From Streptomyces sp. NRRL WC-3618 (lineage in GTDB: Bacteria > Actinomycetota > Actinomycetes > Streptomycetales > Streptomycetaceae), in contig NZ_LGDW01000062.1 in assembly GCF_001280005.1 (NCBI RefSeq), forward strand, positions 1 through 64,000: a DNA stretch of 64,000 bases, in the 5' to 3' direction. The notes under the pieces were generated by a model. It did no database searches. It worked only from the letters and a program-made list of their open reading frames with translations, and had not been told where the DNA came from. Shown piece by piece: positions 33,031 to 42,545 of this stretch; positions within the stretch are counted from its first letter, which is position 1; each line of letters opens with the position of its first letter. The translations under genes were made by a program, and so were the position numbers.

Positions 33031-34025
33031 TTCGCAGCCTTCTCCTGAGCCCTCGCCTCGGCGATCTGACGAGACATGATCGTCGTCAGTTCGTACGCCG
33101 TGTGCGACGCCGCGACCGACGTGATCTCGGCGTGATCGTACGCGGGCGCCACTTCCACGACGTCCGCCGAGACCAGGTTGCAGGACGCCAGGCCCCGCAG
33201 GATCTCCAGCAGCTCCCGCGAGGTCATACCGCCGGCCTCCGGCGTGCCCGTGCCGGGTGCGAACGCCGGGTCGAGGCAGTCGATGTCGATGGAGATGTAG
33301 AGGGGACGGTCCCCGATGCGTTGGCGGAGCTGGTCGGCGACCTCGTCGACCCCGCGCCGCATCACGTCCGCCGACGTCACGATGCCGAAGCCCATTTTCG
33401 CGTCGTCGTCCAGGTCCTGCTTGCCGTACAGCGGGCCGCGCGTGCCGACGTGCGAGAGGGCGGAGGTGTCGAGGATGCCTTCCTCCACCGCCCGCCTGAA
33501 CGGCGTCCCGTGCGTGTACTCGGCGCCGAAGTAGGTGTCCCAGGTGTCGAGGTGTGCGTCGAAGTGGAGCAGGGCCACCGGGCCGTGCTTCTTCGCCACC
33601 GAGCGCAGCAGGGGCAGCGCGATGGTGTGGTCGCCGCCCAGCGTCATCATGCGGGCGCCGGCGCCGAGCAGTTCGTCGGCCGCCGCCTCGATCGTCTCGA
33701 CGGCCTTGTTGATGTTGAACGGGTTGACGACGATGTCGCCGCCGTCCGCCACCTGTGCCAGCGCGAAGGGTGACGCGTCCTGCGCCGGGTTGTACGGGCG
33801 CAGCAGCCGGGACGCCTCGCGGATCGCGTTGCCGCCGAAGCGGGCGCCGGGCCGGTAGGAGACCCCCGAGTCGAACGGCACGCTGACCACGGCGACGTCG
33901 GCCCGTCCGCCGACCTCGTCGAGGCGTGGCAGCCGCGCGAAGGTCGCGGGCCCGGCGTATCTCGGGACGCGCGACGAGTCGACGGGGCCGCGGGGCGTGT
34001 CATACGTCTCGTCACTGCTGGTCAT
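33027..34025 (-). CDS. speB: Agmatinase-family ureohydrolase
   Basis: A 332-residue Mn2+ enzyme that removes urea from a guanidino compound. All metal-binding segments are present: [11 protein letters not shown], then [12 protein letters not shown] and [39 protein letters not shown] forms the substrate rim. The family includes agmatinase (putrescine route) and guanidinobutyrase, and sequence alone does not separate them safely. ATG 34025. Its stop overlaps the next gene start. It diverges from the phosphatase-like gene across about 186 bases. The symbol is used for the family and is tentative. Confidence 0.82.
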   Translation of the reverse strand: MTSSDETYDTPRGPVDSSRVPRYAGPATFARLPRLDEVGGRADVAVVSVPFDSGVSYRPGARFGGNAIREASRLLRPYNPAQDASPFALAQVADGGDIVVNPFNINKAVETIEAAADELLGAGARMMTLGGDHTIALPLLRSVAKKHGPVALLHFDAHLDTWDTYFGAEYTHGTPFRRAVEEGILDTSALSHVGTRGPLYGKQDLDDDAKMGFGIVTSADVMRRGVDEVADQLRQRIGDRPLYISIDIDCLDPAFAPGTGTPEAGGMTSRELLEILRGLASCNLVSADVVEVAPAYDHAEITSVAASHTAYELTTIMSRQIAEARAQEKAAK

Positions 34026-34211
34026 ACCGTTGTGCCTGCTTTCCTGTACCTCGATGGTGTGCCCGGCGAGCCGCTCTCGCGCCAGAGTAGAGCGGCTGGG
34101 GCGCCGCGCGCTCCTCGGAGCCCGTCACCGACTTGAAGCAGTGCCGAAGTGGCGTGACCTGCGTCGCAGCGGCGGGACACCAGGGGGGCTGGGGGTGTTG
34201 TCTGCCTCACA

Positions 34212-35015
34212 ATGGGAGGCATGCCCATACCCGCGATTCCCAGCCGCGCCGAGCTTGTCGATCACCTCGTGAGAACCCGCATCGCGGGTGACGTCGCCAC
34301 GCCCCGCGAGAACAACCTCTCCCACTACCGCAAGCTGGCGAACGGCGAACGGCACTACTGGCTCGGGCTGGAGCTGGGCGGCCGCTGGACCGACGAGCAG
34401 GACGTGCTCGCGGTGATGGCGGAGCGGGTCGGCGTCAACGACGATCCCGAACACCGGTACGGGCAGGACACCATCGACCCCGAGCTGACGGTCGCCGCGC
34501 TGGAGCGGCTCGCGGCCCGGCTGCGCAAGGCGGCCGACGGACAGCAGCGGGTGCTGTTCGCGACCGGCCACCCGGGCGGCCTGCTCGACGTGCACCGCGC
34601 CACGGCTGAGGCGCTGCGGGCCGCCGGGTGCGAGATCGTCGTCATCCCGGACGGTCTGACGACGGACGAGGGGTACGTGTTCCAGTTCGCGGACGTGGCG
34701 GTGCTGGAGCACGGGGCCTCGCTGTGGCACACGCACTCCGGCGAGCCGATGCGCGCGATCCTCACGGGGCTCGAACGGCAGGGCCGCCCGCTGCCGGACC
34801 TGGTCGTCGCCGACCACGGCTGGGCGGGGTACGCGGCGCAGCACGGCATCGACTCGGTCGGTTACGCCGACTGCAACGACCCGGCGCTGTTCCTGGCCGA
34901 GGCGGAAGGCACCCTCCAGGTGGCCGTTCCGCTCGACGACCATGTGACGAGCCCGCGCTTCTACGACCCGCTGACGGCGTTCCTGCTGAACGCGGCCGAG
35001 CTGCTCGGCGAGTAG
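34212..35015 (+). CDS. Conserved actinobacterial phosphatase-like protein
   Basis: A 267-residue protein with an N-terminal helical part (SRAELVDHLVRTRIAGDVAT, then RENNLSHYRKLANG) and a Rossmann-like C-terminal half (VLFATGHPGGLLDVHRATAE, then DLVVADHGWAGYAAQHGIDS). Orthologues in Streptomyces are annotated as phosphatases and lie in the same neighbourhood; the chemistry is not established. ATG 34212 has no clear ribosome site. ATG 34221 follows GGGAGG by one base, too near to use, so a leaderless start is possible. The His/Asp-rich segments may bind a metal. Confidence 0.6.
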   Translation: MGGMPIPAIPSRAELVDHLVRTRIAGDVATPRENNLSHYRKLANGERHYWLGLELGGRWTDEQDVLAVMAERVGVNDDPEHRYGQDTIDPELTVAALERLAARLRKAADGQQRVLFATGHPGGLLDVHRATAEALRAAGCEIVVIPDGLTTDEGYVFQFADVAVLEHGASLWHTHSGEPMRAILTGLERQGRPLPDLVVADHGWAGYAAQHGIDSVGYADCNDPALFLAEAEGTLQVAVPLDDHVTSPRFYDPLTAFLLNAAELLGE

Positions 35016-35049
35016 AACGCGGGAAGTAGAACTCGGGGAGAACTCCTGT

Positions 35050-35931
35050 TCAGGGGGTGCGGGGGATCCTGATGACGCCCTCCTGGATGACCGTGATGGC
35101 CAGCTGTCCGTCCTGCGTGTAGATGCGGCCCTGGCCGAGGCCACGGCCGCCGGACGCGGACGGTGACTCCTGGTCGTACAGCAGCCATTCGTCGGCGCGG
35201 AACGGGCGGTGGAACCACATCGCGTGGTCCAGCGAGGCGCCGACCACGTCCCCGACCGCCCAGCCGCCCCGTCCGTGCGCGAGCAGGATCGAGTCGAGCA
35301 GCGTGTAGTCGGAGACGTACGTGGCGAGGCAGACGTGCAGCAGCGGTTCGTCGACGGCGCCGCCGAGCTTGCCGTTCGTACGGAACCAGACCTGGGAGCG
35401 CGGTTCGCGGTGCTCGCCGAACCTGCCGTACGGCGGGTCGTCGACGTAGCGGATGTCGACGGCCTCGCGGGACTGGAGGAACTTCTCGACGATCGCCGGG
35501 TCCAGATGCGCGTACCGGGGGAGCTGTTCCTCGGCCGTGGGGAGCGTCGCCGGGTCGGGGGCGGCGGGCATCGGCGCCTGGTGGTCGAGGCCTTCCTCGT
35601 GCTCCTGGAAGGACGCGGAGAGGTGGAAGATCGGCTGCCCGTGCTGGACGGCGACGACGCGGCGCGTGGTGAAGGAGCGGCCGTCGCGGATGCGGTCGAC
35701 GGTGTAGACGATCGGCGCGCCGGGGTCGCCGGGGCGCAGGAAGTACGAGTGGAGCGAGTGGGCGGGACGGTCCGCGGGGACCGTGCGCCCGACGGCGACG
35801 AGTGCCTGGGCCGCGACCTGCCCGCCGAAGACGCGCGGGACGATGGCGGGCCGGGATCGGCCGCGGAAGATGTTCTCCTCGATCTGCTCGAGGTCGAGCA
35901 GATCGAGGAGGGACTGCAGTGCCTGACTCAT
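35050..35931 (-). CDS. tesB: Acyl-CoA thioesterase II
   Basis: A 293-residue double-hotdog thioesterase that hydrolyses acyl-CoA to free acid and CoA. It begins LLDLLDLEQIEENIFRGRS, then VFGGQVAAQALVAVGRTV. The second hotdog has DVVGASLDHAMWFHRPFR, then SPSASGGRGLGQGRIYTQDG, supplying the Asp, Ser/Thr and Gln active-site residues. ATG 35931 lacks a ribosome site; a TACTG-AA-CAGTA inverted repeat lies just upstream (35943-35954). It sits beside acyl-CoA dehydrogenase genes and probably trims surplus acyl-CoA in the same pathway. Confidence 0.88.
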   Translation of the reverse strand: MSQALQSLLDLLDLEQIEENIFRGRSRPAIVPRVFGGQVAAQALVAVGRTVPADRPAHSLHSYFLRPGDPGAPIVYTVDRIRDGRSFTTRRVVAVQHGQPIFHLSASFQEHEEGLDHQAPMPAAPDPATLPTAEEQLPRYAHLDPAIVEKFLQSREAVDIRYVDDPPYGRFGEHREPRSQVWFRTNGKLGGAVDEPLLHVCLATYVSDYTLLDSILLAHGRGGWAVGDVVGASLDHAMWFHRPFRADEWLLYDQESPSASGGRGLGQGRIYTQDGQLAITVIQEGVIRIPRTP

Positions 35932-35967
35932 GCGGTCATTTCTACTGAACAGTAATGTCGTAAGCCT

Positions 35968-36005
35968 TACAGGCCCATGTCGTTAAGCGCCTACAGGCCC
36001 ATGTC
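35968..36005. repeat. 14-bp direct repeat duplicating the end of the acyl-CoA dehydrogenase gene
   Basis: TACAGGCCCATGTC occurs at 35968-35981 and again at 35992-36005, where it encodes the last codons (Asp-Met-Gly-Leu-stop) of the dehydrogenase. The outer copy is a small duplication of the gene end. Confidence 0.7.
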
Positions 36006-37148
36006 CTTCGCGATGATCGACTTCATGATCTCGCTGGTGCCGCCGTAGATCCGGTTGACGCGGTTGTCGGCGTACAGGCGGGCGATCGGGTACTCGTTCA
36101 TGAAGCCGTAGCCGCCGTGGAGCTGGAGGCAGCGGTCGATGACGCGGTGCGCGACCTCGGTGCAGAACAGCTTGGCGCTGGCGGCCTCGGCCGGGGTCAG
36201 CTCGCCCGCGTCCAGCGCCTCGGTGGCGCGGTCGACGACGGCCTCGGCGGCGTCCACCTCGGCCTTGCAGGCGGCCAGCTCGAACTTGGTGTTCTGGAAG
36301 CTGGCGACCGGCTGGCCGAAGACGACGCGGTCCTGGACGTACTGCTGGGTGAACCGGATGGCGGCCTTGGCCTGCGCGTAGGAGCCGTAGGCGATGCCCC
36401 AGCGCTCGGAGGCGAGGTTGTGGCCGAGGTAGTAAAAGCCCTTGTTCTCCTCGCCGAGGAGGTTCTCGACGGGAACCTTGACGTCGACGAACGCCAGCTC
36501 GGCGGTGTCGGAGGTCTTCAGGCCGAGCTTGTCCAGCTTGCGGCCGATCGAGTAGCCCTCGGACTTGGTGTCCACCACGAGGAGGGATATGCCGTGGCGG
36601 CGGTCATCGGCCCTGGGCGCGTCGGTACGGGCGCAGACGATCATCTGGTCGGCGTGGACACCGCCGGTGATGAAGGTCTTGGAGCCGTTGAGGACGTAGT
36701 GCGTGCCGTCCTCGCTCAGCTTCGCGGTGGTCTTCATGCCCGCGAGGTCGGAGCCGGTGCCCGGCTCGGTCATCGCGATCGCCCACATCTCCTCACCGGA
36801 GACGAACTTGGGCAGGTAGCGCTTCTTCTGCTCGTCGTTGGCGAGCAGTTTGACGTACGGCAGACCGAGCAGCACGTGGACGCCGGAGCCGCCGAAGGAC
36901 ACGCCCGCGCGCGCGGTCTCCTCGTACAGGATGGCCTCGAACTTGTACGAGTCGATGCCCGCGCCGCCGTACTCCTCGTCGACACGGATGCCGAAGACGC
37001 CCAGCTCGGCGAGCTTGTAGTAGAACTCGCGCGGCGCCTGGCCGGCGGCGAACCACTCGTCGTGGACGGGAACGACCTCGGCCTCGATGAAGGCGCGAAG
37101 GGTCTCCCGGAACGCCTCGTGATCCTCGTTGAACACCGTACGGCGCAC
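35991..37148 (-). CDS. Acyl-CoA dehydrogenase (FadE type)
   Basis: A 385-residue flavoprotein that introduces the 2,3-double bond into an acyl-CoA. Segments are AIAMTEPGTGSDLAGMKTTA (FAD/substrate), LNGSKTFITGGVHADQMIVC and CLQLHGGYGFMNEYPIARLY. The usual catalytic Glu position in IYEGT reads IYGGTSEIMK, so the base must lie elsewhere, as in isovaleryl- or long-chain types. GTG 37148 is preferred because AGAGAGG lies 9 bases upstream; GTG 37157 abuts that site. It is next to the TetR regulator gene and belongs to branched-chain or short-chain acyl-CoA breakdown. Confidence 0.88.
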   Translation of the reverse strand: MRRTVFNEDHEAFRETLRAFIEAEVVPVHDEWFAAGQAPREFYYKLAELGVFGIRVDEEYGGAGIDSYKFEAILYEETARAGVSFGGSGVHVLLGLPYVKLLANDEQKKRYLPKFVSGEEMWAIAMTEPGTGSDLAGMKTTAKLSEDGTHYVLNGSKTFITGGVHADQMIVCARTDAPRADDRRHGISLLVVDTKSEGYSIGRKLDKLGLKTSDTAELAFVDVKVPVENLLGEENKGFYYLGHNLASERWGIAYGSYAQAKAAIRFTQQYVQDRVVFGQPVASFQNTKFELAACKAEVDAAEAVVDRATEALDAGELTPAEAASAKLFCTEVAHRVIDRCLQLHGGYGFMNEYPIARLYADNRVNRIYGGTSEIMKSIIAKDMGL

Positions 37149-37205
37149 GACCCGCACCTCTCTCTTCCGGTCTCTGCCAGCTGTCTTCGCTGTCTTCCAG
37201 GCGGC

Positions 37206-37219
37206 TAAGCGCTTGCTCA
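37206..37219. promoter_or_regulatory. TAAGCGCTTGCTCA, candidate TetR-type operator
   Basis: An imperfect palindrome with a perfect AAGCGCTT core, about 60 bases upstream of the acyl-CoA dehydrogenase start. Related AGCAAGCGCTTGCT boxes occur ahead of actinobacterial acyl-CoA dehydrogenase genes and are bound by TetR regulators. Which regulator binds here is unknown. Confidence 0.4.
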
Positions 37220-37286
37220 GATCAACCGTACCGGCGAGTACGAAGCCCCGTCCAGAGCGCGAGGAGTCGGCGGACCGTAACGCTCA

Positions 37287-37886
37287 TCACTCCCCCGCCG
37301 GCCCCGCCGCCGCGAACGCCCCTCTGGCCATCCGGTGCAGCAGCGCCGCCGTGACGCCCCGGCCCGGCAGCCCGCCCGGACGGCCGAGGTGCGGGGTCGA
37401 GTTCAGCAGCCCGAACACCGAGTGCACCGCCGAGCGGGCCGTCGGTTCCGTCAGCTCCGGGTACACCTCGCACACCACCTCCACCCACAGCTCGACGTAC
37501 TGGCGCTGGAGCTGGCGCACCAGTTTGCGGTCACTGTCGCGCAGGCGGTCCAGTTCGCGGTCGTGGAGGGTGATCAGGGGGCGGTCGTCGAGGGCGAAGT
37601 CGATGTGGCCCTCGATGAGGGAGTCGAGGAGCGCCTCGGAGTCACCGCCGGCCTCCGACACCCGTCTTTTGCCGCCGGTGAGGAGCTGGCCGCTGATGCC
37701 CACCAGCAGTTCGGCGAGCATCGCGTCCTTGCCGGGGAAGTGGCGGTAGAGGCCGGGGCCGCTGATGCCCACCGCCGCCCCTATCTCGTCCACGCCCACG
37801 CCGTGGAAACCGCGCTCGGCGAAGAGCCGCGCGGCCTCCTTGAGGATCTGTTCGCGGCGGGTCGGGGCGTCGGTTCTGGTGGCCAT
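37287..37886 (-). CDS. accR: TetR-family repressor of acyl-CoA carboxylase genes
   Basis: A 199-residue TetR regulator. The N-terminal helix-turn-helix is ILKEAARLFAERGFHGVGVD, then IGAAVGISGPGLYRHFPGKD. The C-terminal ligand domain is helical (DRELDRLRDSDRKLVRQLQR). It is divergent from accD1, and the 86-base gap holds two palindromes, one an exact match to GTTAA-N6-TTAAC, the motif I recall for Streptomyces AccR. AccR in Streptomyces avermitilis senses short-chain acyl-CoA and represses these genes. ATG 37886. The symbol is by analogy. Confidence 0.78.
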   Translation of the reverse strand: MATRTDAPTRREQILKEAARLFAERGFHGVGVDEIGAAVGISGPGLYRHFPGKDAMLAELLVGISGQLLTGGKRRVSEAGGDSEALLDSLIEGHIDFALDDRPLITLHDRELDRLRDSDRKLVRQLQRQYVELWVEVVCEVYPELTEPTARSAVHSVFGLLNSTPHLGRPGGLPGRGVTAALLHRMARGAFAAAGPAGE

Positions 37887-37908
37887 GCGAATGATTCTAG
37901 ACAGGGAG

Positions 37909-37924
37909 GTTAGCGGTCGTTAAC
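37909..37924. promoter_or_regulatory. AccR-type palindrome 1
   Basis: GTTAGCGGTCGTTAAC is a 16-bp near-palindrome with one mismatch to GTTAA-N6-TTAAC. It is closer to the regulator gene and so suited to autorepression. Confidence 0.6.
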
Positions 37925-37937
37925 CTGAAGACGTAAC

Positions 37938-37953
37938 GTTAACGCTCATTAAC
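37938..37953. promoter_or_regulatory. AccR-type palindrome 2 (GTTAA-N6-TTAAC)
   Basis: GTTAACGCTCATTAAC is a perfect 5+5 palindrome with a 6-base spacer. Its centre is 29 bases from the first site, and it ends 19 bases before the accD1 start codon, where bound repressor would block the operon. Confidence 0.75.
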
Positions 37954-37972
37954 TGGGTGAGGGGACCGCAGG

Positions 37973-39589
37973 ATGCAGGAGGCACCGGAGCTGCACAGCG
38001 CGGCGGACCCCGCGTCGGAGGCCTGGCGGGCCAACGAGGCGGCTCACCGCGCGCTGGTCGGGGAGCTGCGGGACAAGCTGGCCGCGGCCCGGCTGGGCGG
38101 CGGCGAGCGGGCCCGGGAGAGGCACACCGCGCGCGGGAAGCTGCTTCCCCGGGAGCGGGTCGACCGGCTCCTGGACCCCGGCTCGCCCTTCCTCGAGATC
38201 GCTCCCCTGGCCGCCGACGGGATGTACGAGGGGCAGGCGCCCGCCGCCGGTGTGATCGCCGGGATCGGGCGGGTCAGCGGGCGCGAGTGCGTGATCGTCG
38301 CCAATGACGCCACCGTCAAGGGCGGCACGTACTACCCGATGACCGTCAAGAAGCATCTGCGCGCGCAGGAGATCGCCCTCGACAACCGGCTTCCCTGTGT
38401 GTACCTCGTCGACTCCGGGGGTGCCTTCCTGCCCATGCAGGACGAGGTCTTCCCCGACCGTGAACACTTCGGGCGGATCTTCTTCAACCAGGCGCGGATG
38501 TCCGGCGCCGGGATTCCGCAGATCGCCGCCGTGCTGGGGTCCTGTACGGCCGGTGGTGCCTACGTTCCCGCCATGAGCGACGAGGCCGTCATCGTCCGCA
38601 ACCAGGGGACCATCTTCCTGGGCGGACCCCCGCTCGTGAAGGCCGCGACCGGCGAGGTCGTCACCGCCGAGGAACTGGGCGGAGGGGACGTCCACGCGCG
38701 CGTGTCGGGCGTCACCGACCACCTCGCCGAGGACGACGCGCACGCCCTGCGCATCGTCCGCAACATCGCCGCGACCCTCCCCGCGCGCGGGCCGCTGCCC
38801 TGGGACGTCCAGCCCTCCGTCGAGCCCAAGGTCGACCCCTACGGGCTCTACGGCGCGGTGCCCGTCGACTCCCGCACCCCTTATGACGTACGGGAGATCA
38901 TCGCGCGCGTGGTCGACGGTTCGCATTTCTCGGAGTTCAAGGCCGAGTTCGGGCAGACCCTCGTCACCGGCTTCGCCCGCATCCACGGCCACCCGGTCGG
39001 GATCATCGGCAACAACGGCATCCTGTTCTCCGAGTCCGCCCAGAAGGGCGCCCATTTCATCGAACTGTGCGACCAGCGCGGCATCCCCCTGCTGTTCCTC
39101 CAGAACATCTCGGGCTTCATGGTGGGCCGGGACTACGAGGCGGGTGGCATCGCCAAGCACGGCGCCAAGATGGTCACGGCCGTGGCCTGCACGCGCGTGC
39201 CCAAGCTGACGGTCGTGGTCGGCGGGTCGTACGGCGCGGGCAACTACTCGATGTGCGGCCGGGCGTATTCGCCGCGCTTCCTGTGGATGTGGCCCGGCGC
39301 CAAGATCTCGGTCATGGGCGGCGAACAGGCCGCGTCCGTCCTCGCGACCGTCAAACGGGACCAGTTGGAGGCCCGTGGGGAGTCCTGGCCGGCGGCGGAC
39401 GAGGACGCCTTCAAGGACCCGATCCGCGCGCAGTACGAGCGTCAGGGCAACGCCTACTACGCGACGGCCCGGCTCTGGGACGACGGGGTCATCGACCCGC
39501 TGGAGACCCGTCAGGTACTGGGTCTCGCGCTCACCGCCTGCGCCAACGCGCCACTGGGCGACCCCCAGTTCGGCGTCTTCCGGATGTGA
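37973..39589 (+). CDS. accD1: Acyl-CoA (methylcrotonyl-CoA type) carboxylase, carboxyltransferase subunit
   Basis: A 538-residue crotonase-fold carboxyltransferase that moves CO2 from biotin to an acyl-CoA. N-domain markers are [20 protein letters not shown], then [21 protein letters not shown]-domain markers are [20 protein letters not shown] and [20 protein letters not shown]. The [19 protein letters not shown] stretch is typical of methylcrotonyl-CoA carboxylases. ATG 37973 follows GAGGGGACCGCAGG. First gene of a four-gene operon for leucine/isovalerate breakdown, 6 bases ahead of the biotin subunit gene, under AccR-type control. Confidence 0.9.
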   Translation: MQEAPELHSAADPASEAWRANEAAHRALVGELRDKLAAARLGGGERARERHTARGKLLPRERVDRLLDPGSPFLEIAPLAADGMYEGQAPAAGVIAGIGRVSGRECVIVANDATVKGGTYYPMTVKKHLRAQEIALDNRLPCVYLVDSGGAFLPMQDEVFPDREHFGRIFFNQARMSGAGIPQIAAVLGSCTAGGAYVPAMSDEAVIVRNQGTIFLGGPPLVKAATGEVVTAEELGGGDVHARVSGVTDHLAEDDAHALRIVRNIAATLPARGPLPWDVQPSVEPKVDPYGLYGAVPVDSRTPYDVREIIARVVDGSHFSEFKAEFGQTLVTGFARIHGHPVGIIGNNGILFSESAQKGAHFIELCDQRGIPLLFLQNISGFMVGRDYEAGGIAKHGAKMVTAVACTRVPKLTVVVGGSYGAGNYSMCGRAYSPRFLWMWPGAKISVMGGEQAASVLATVKRDQLEARGESWPAADEDAFKDPIRAQYERQGNAYYATARLWDDGVIDPLETRQVLGLALTACANAPLGDPQFGVFRM

Positions 39590-39595
39590 GGACCC

Positions 39596-41566
39596 ATGTT
39601 CGACACAGTGCTTGTCGCCAACCGCGGTGAGATCGCCGTCCGTGTCATCCGTACGCTGCGGACGCTGGGCGTGCGCTCCGTCGCGGTCTTCTCCGACGCG
39701 GACGCCGACACGCGGCACGTACGGGAGGCCGACACCGCCGTCCGGCTGGGACCGGCGCCGGCCGCCGAGAGCTATCTGTCCGTCGAGCGGCTCCTGGAGG
39801 CGGCCGGCCGCACCGGCGCCCAGGCCGTGCACCCGGGGTACGGCTTCCTCGCGGAGAACGCGGCCTTCGCGCGCGCGTGCGTCGACGCCGGGCTCGTCTT
39901 CGTCGGGCCGCCCGCCGACGCGATCTCCCTGATGGGCGACAAGATCCGCGCCAAGGAGACCGTGAAGGCGGCCGGGGTGCCCGTCGTACCCGGCGGACGT
40001 GACCCCGAACTCGCCGAAGCCGCACGAGAGTTGGGTGCGCCGGTGCTGCTGAAGCCCAGTGCGGGTGGCGGCGGCAAGGGCATGCGTCTGGTCCGGGATC
40101 TCGCCACCCTGGAGGAGGAGATCGCCGCCGCGCGTCGCGAGGCCCGCGCCTCCTTCGGTGACGACACGCTCCTGGTCGAACGGTGGGTGGAGCGGCCCCG
40201 GCACATCGAGATCCAGGTCCTGGCCGACGCCCACGGCAACGTCGTGCACCTGGGCGAGCGCGAGTGTTCGCTCCAGCGGCGCCACCAGAAGCTCATCGAG
40301 GAGGCGCCCAGTGTGCTCCTCGACGAGTCGACGCGGGCCGCGATGGGCGAGGCGGCAGTCCAGGCGGCGCGCTCGTGCGGGTACGAGGGTGCGGGCACGG
40401 TCGAGTTCATCGTCCCGGGCGGGGACCCGTCGTCGTACCACTTCATGGAGATGAACACCCGCCTCCAGGTCGAGCATCCGGTGACGGAGCTGGTCACCGG
40501 CCTCGACCTGGTGGAATGGCAGCTGCGGGTCGCGGCGGGCGAGGCCCTGTCCTTCGGGCAGGAGGAGGTCCGCCTGACCGGGCACGCCGTGGAGGCCCGT
40601 ATCTGCGCGGAGACCGTGTCCGTGCGGGCGGGTGCGCGCGGCTTCCTGCCGTCCGGCGGCACGGTGCTCGCCCTCCACGAACCCTCCGGTGACGGCGTAC
40701 GCACCGACTCGGGGCTGAGCGAGGGCACGGAGGTCGGGTCGCTGTACGACCCGATGCTGTCCAAGGTGATCGCCTACGGCCCCGACCGCGCGACGGCGCT
40801 GCGCAAACTCCGCGCCGCCCTCGCCGAGACGGTCACCCTGGGCGTACCGACCAACGCGGGGTTCCTGCGCCGGCTCCTGGCCCATCCGGCGGTCGTGGCA
40901 GGCGAGTTGGACACGGGGCTGGTGGAACGCGACGTCGACGCCCTCGTATCGGACGGGGTGCCGGAGGAGGTCTACGAGGCGGCGGCGGCCGTACGGCTGG
41001 AGGCGCTGCGGCCGAAGGCGACGGTCGGCGGCTGGACGGATCCCTTCTCCGTGCCCAGCGGCTGGCGACTGGGCGGCACACCGAAGCCGCCGGCCTTCTG
41101 GCTGCGGGTGCAGGACCCGGTGGAGTACGTCCCCCGGGGCACCCACACGGTCACGGAAACCCACGTCTCGGTGGTCCTGGACGGCGTCCGCCACACCTTC
41201 CACCGCGCCGCCGACTGGCTGGGCCGCGAGGGCGACGCCTGGCAGGTCCGCGACCACGACCCGGTGGCGGCCTCCCTGACCGGCGCCGCCCGCTCCGGCG
41301 CCGACCCCCTCACCGCACCCATGCCCGGCACGGTGACGGTGGTGAAGGTGGCCGTCGGGGACGAAGTGGCCGCCGGTCAGAGCCTGTTGGTGGTCGAGGC
41401 GATGAAGATGGAGCACGTCGTCGCCGCCCCGCACGCGGGCATCGTCGCCGAACTGGACGTCACCCCGGGGACAACGGTCGCCATGGACCAGGTACTCGCC
41501 GTGATCATCCCTGCGGAGCTCTTGGCAGAGCCCCTGGCCACGTCCTTGGCAGAGGAGGAGAAATGA
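39596..41566 (+). CDS. accA1: Acyl-CoA carboxylase biotin carboxylase/biotin carrier subunit
   Basis: A 656-residue alpha subunit. The N-terminal biotin carboxylase begins [20 protein letters not shown], with the ATP-grasp loop [15 protein letters not shown] near residue 158 and the active-site [20 protein letters not shown]. The C-terminal carrier domain ends in [11 protein letters not shown], placing the biotinylated Lys at 604. It works as a complex with the accD1 product to carboxylate an acyl-CoA such as methylcrotonyl-CoA. The ATGA overlap with hmgL implies coupling. Confidence 0.92.
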   Translation: MFDTVLVANRGEIAVRVIRTLRTLGVRSVAVFSDADADTRHVREADTAVRLGPAPAAESYLSVERLLEAAGRTGAQAVHPGYGFLAENAAFARACVDAGLVFVGPPADAISLMGDKIRAKETVKAAGVPVVPGGRDPELAEAARELGAPVLLKPSAGGGGKGMRLVRDLATLEEEIAAARREARASFGDDTLLVERWVERPRHIEIQVLADAHGNVVHLGERECSLQRRHQKLIEEAPSVLLDESTRAAMGEAAVQAARSCGYEGAGTVEFIVPGGDPSSYHFMEMNTRLQVEHPVTELVTGLDLVEWQLRVAAGEALSFGQEEVRLTGHAVEARICAETVSVRAGARGFLPSGGTVLALHEPSGDGVRTDSGLSEGTEVGSLYDPMLSKVIAYGPDRATALRKLRAALAETVTLGVPTNAGFLRRLLAHPAVVAGELDTGLVERDVDALVSDGVPEEVYEAAAAVRLEALRPKATVGGWTDPFSVPSGWRLGGTPKPPAFWLRVQDPVEYVPRGTHTVTETHVSVVLDGVRHTFHRAADWLGREGDAWQVRDHDPVAASLTGAARSGADPLTAPMPGTVTVVKVAVGDEVAAGQSLLVVEAMKMEHVVAAPHAGIVAELDVTPGTTVAMDQVLAVIIPAELLAEPLATSLAEEEK

Positions 41567-42540
41567 CGCTCCCCATGGTCGTACCGGCTCCGGGTCTGCC
41601 CGCGCGGGTCAGGATCCACGAGGTCGGCGCGCGGGACGGGCTGCAGAACGAGAAGGTGACCGTCCCGACGGAGGTGAAGGCGGAGTTCATCCGCCGACTG
41701 GCCGCCGCCGGCCTGACGACGATCGAGGCGACCAGCTTCGTCCACCCCAAGTGGGTGCCCCAACTCGCCGACGCGGAGCAGTTGTTCCCGCTCGTCAGCG
41801 ATCTGAGCGAGCTGAGCGATATGAAGGTGGCGCTCCCGGTCCTGGTGCCGAACGAACGCGGCCTGGACCGGGCCCTTGCGCTCGGCGCACGCCAGGTCGC
41901 CGTCTTCGCCAGCGCGACGGAGTCCTTCGCGAAGGCCAACCTCAACCGGACGGTCGACGAGTCGCTGGCCATGTTCGAGCCGGTGGTGTCCCGGGCCAAG
42001 GCGGCGGGCGCCTCGGTGCGCGGCTATCTCTCCATGTGCTTCGGCGACCCGTGGGAGGGCCCGGTCCCGGTCACCCAGGTCGTCCGGGTGTGCCGGGCGC
42101 TGCTCGACATGGGCTGTGACGAACTGAGCCTGGGCGACACGATCGGCGTCGCGACGGCGGGTCATGTGCGGCGCCTGCTGGCCGAGTTGAACGAGGCCTC
42201 CGTACCGACGTCGTCCCTGGCCGTGCACTTCCACGACACCTACGGCCAGGCGCTGGCCAACACCTACGCAGCGCTGGAGCACGGCGTCACGACGGTCGAC
42301 GCCTCGGCGGGCGGCCTCGGCGGCTGCCCGTTCGCGAAGTCCGCGACCGGCAACCTGGCGACCGAGGACCTGGTGTGGATGCTCCAGGGCCTCGGCATCG
42401 AGACCGGCGTCGACCTCACGAGCCTGGTCGCCACGAGCACATGGATGGCCGACCGGTTGGGCCGGCCGAGCCCGTCCCGCACCGTACGAGCTCTTTCCCA
42501 CCAGGATTCCGAGGAATCCACGGAATCCCAGGAGCAGTGA
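41563..42540 (+). CDS. hmgL: Hydroxymethylglutaryl-CoA lyase
   Basis: A 325-residue TIM-barrel lyase that splits HMG-CoA into acetoacetate and acetyl-CoA, the last step of leucine breakdown. [20 protein letters not shown] carries the catalytic Arg. [20 protein letters not shown] supplies the metal-binding Hx[21 protein letters not shown] is the family signature with the active-site Cys. ATG 41563 overlaps the accA1 stop. The methylglutaconyl-CoA hydratase that links carboxylase and lyase is not in the operon and must be encoded elsewhere. Confidence 0.93.
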   Translation: MTLPMVVPAPGLPARVRIHEVGARDGLQNEKVTVPTEVKAEFIRRLAAAGLTTIEATSFVHPKWVPQLADAEQLFPLVSDLSELSDMKVALPVLVPNERGLDRALALGARQVAVFASATESFAKANLNRTVDESLAMFEPVVSRAKAAGASVRGYLSMCFGDPWEGPVPVTQVVRVCRALLDMGCDELSLGDTIGVATAGHVRRLLAELNEASVPTSSLAVHFHDTYGQALANTYAALEHGVTTVDASAGGLGGCPFAKSATGNLATEDLVWMLQGLGIETGVDLTSLVATSTWMADRLGRPSPSRTVRALSHQDSEESTESQEQ

Positions 42541-42545
42541 GGACC

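Noticed and set aside
31345..34025. Part of a clavulanate-type gene cluster
   Set aside because: No beta-lactam synthetase or intact clavaminate synthase is present; the oxygenase tail at 1847-2128 is dead and about 29 kb away.
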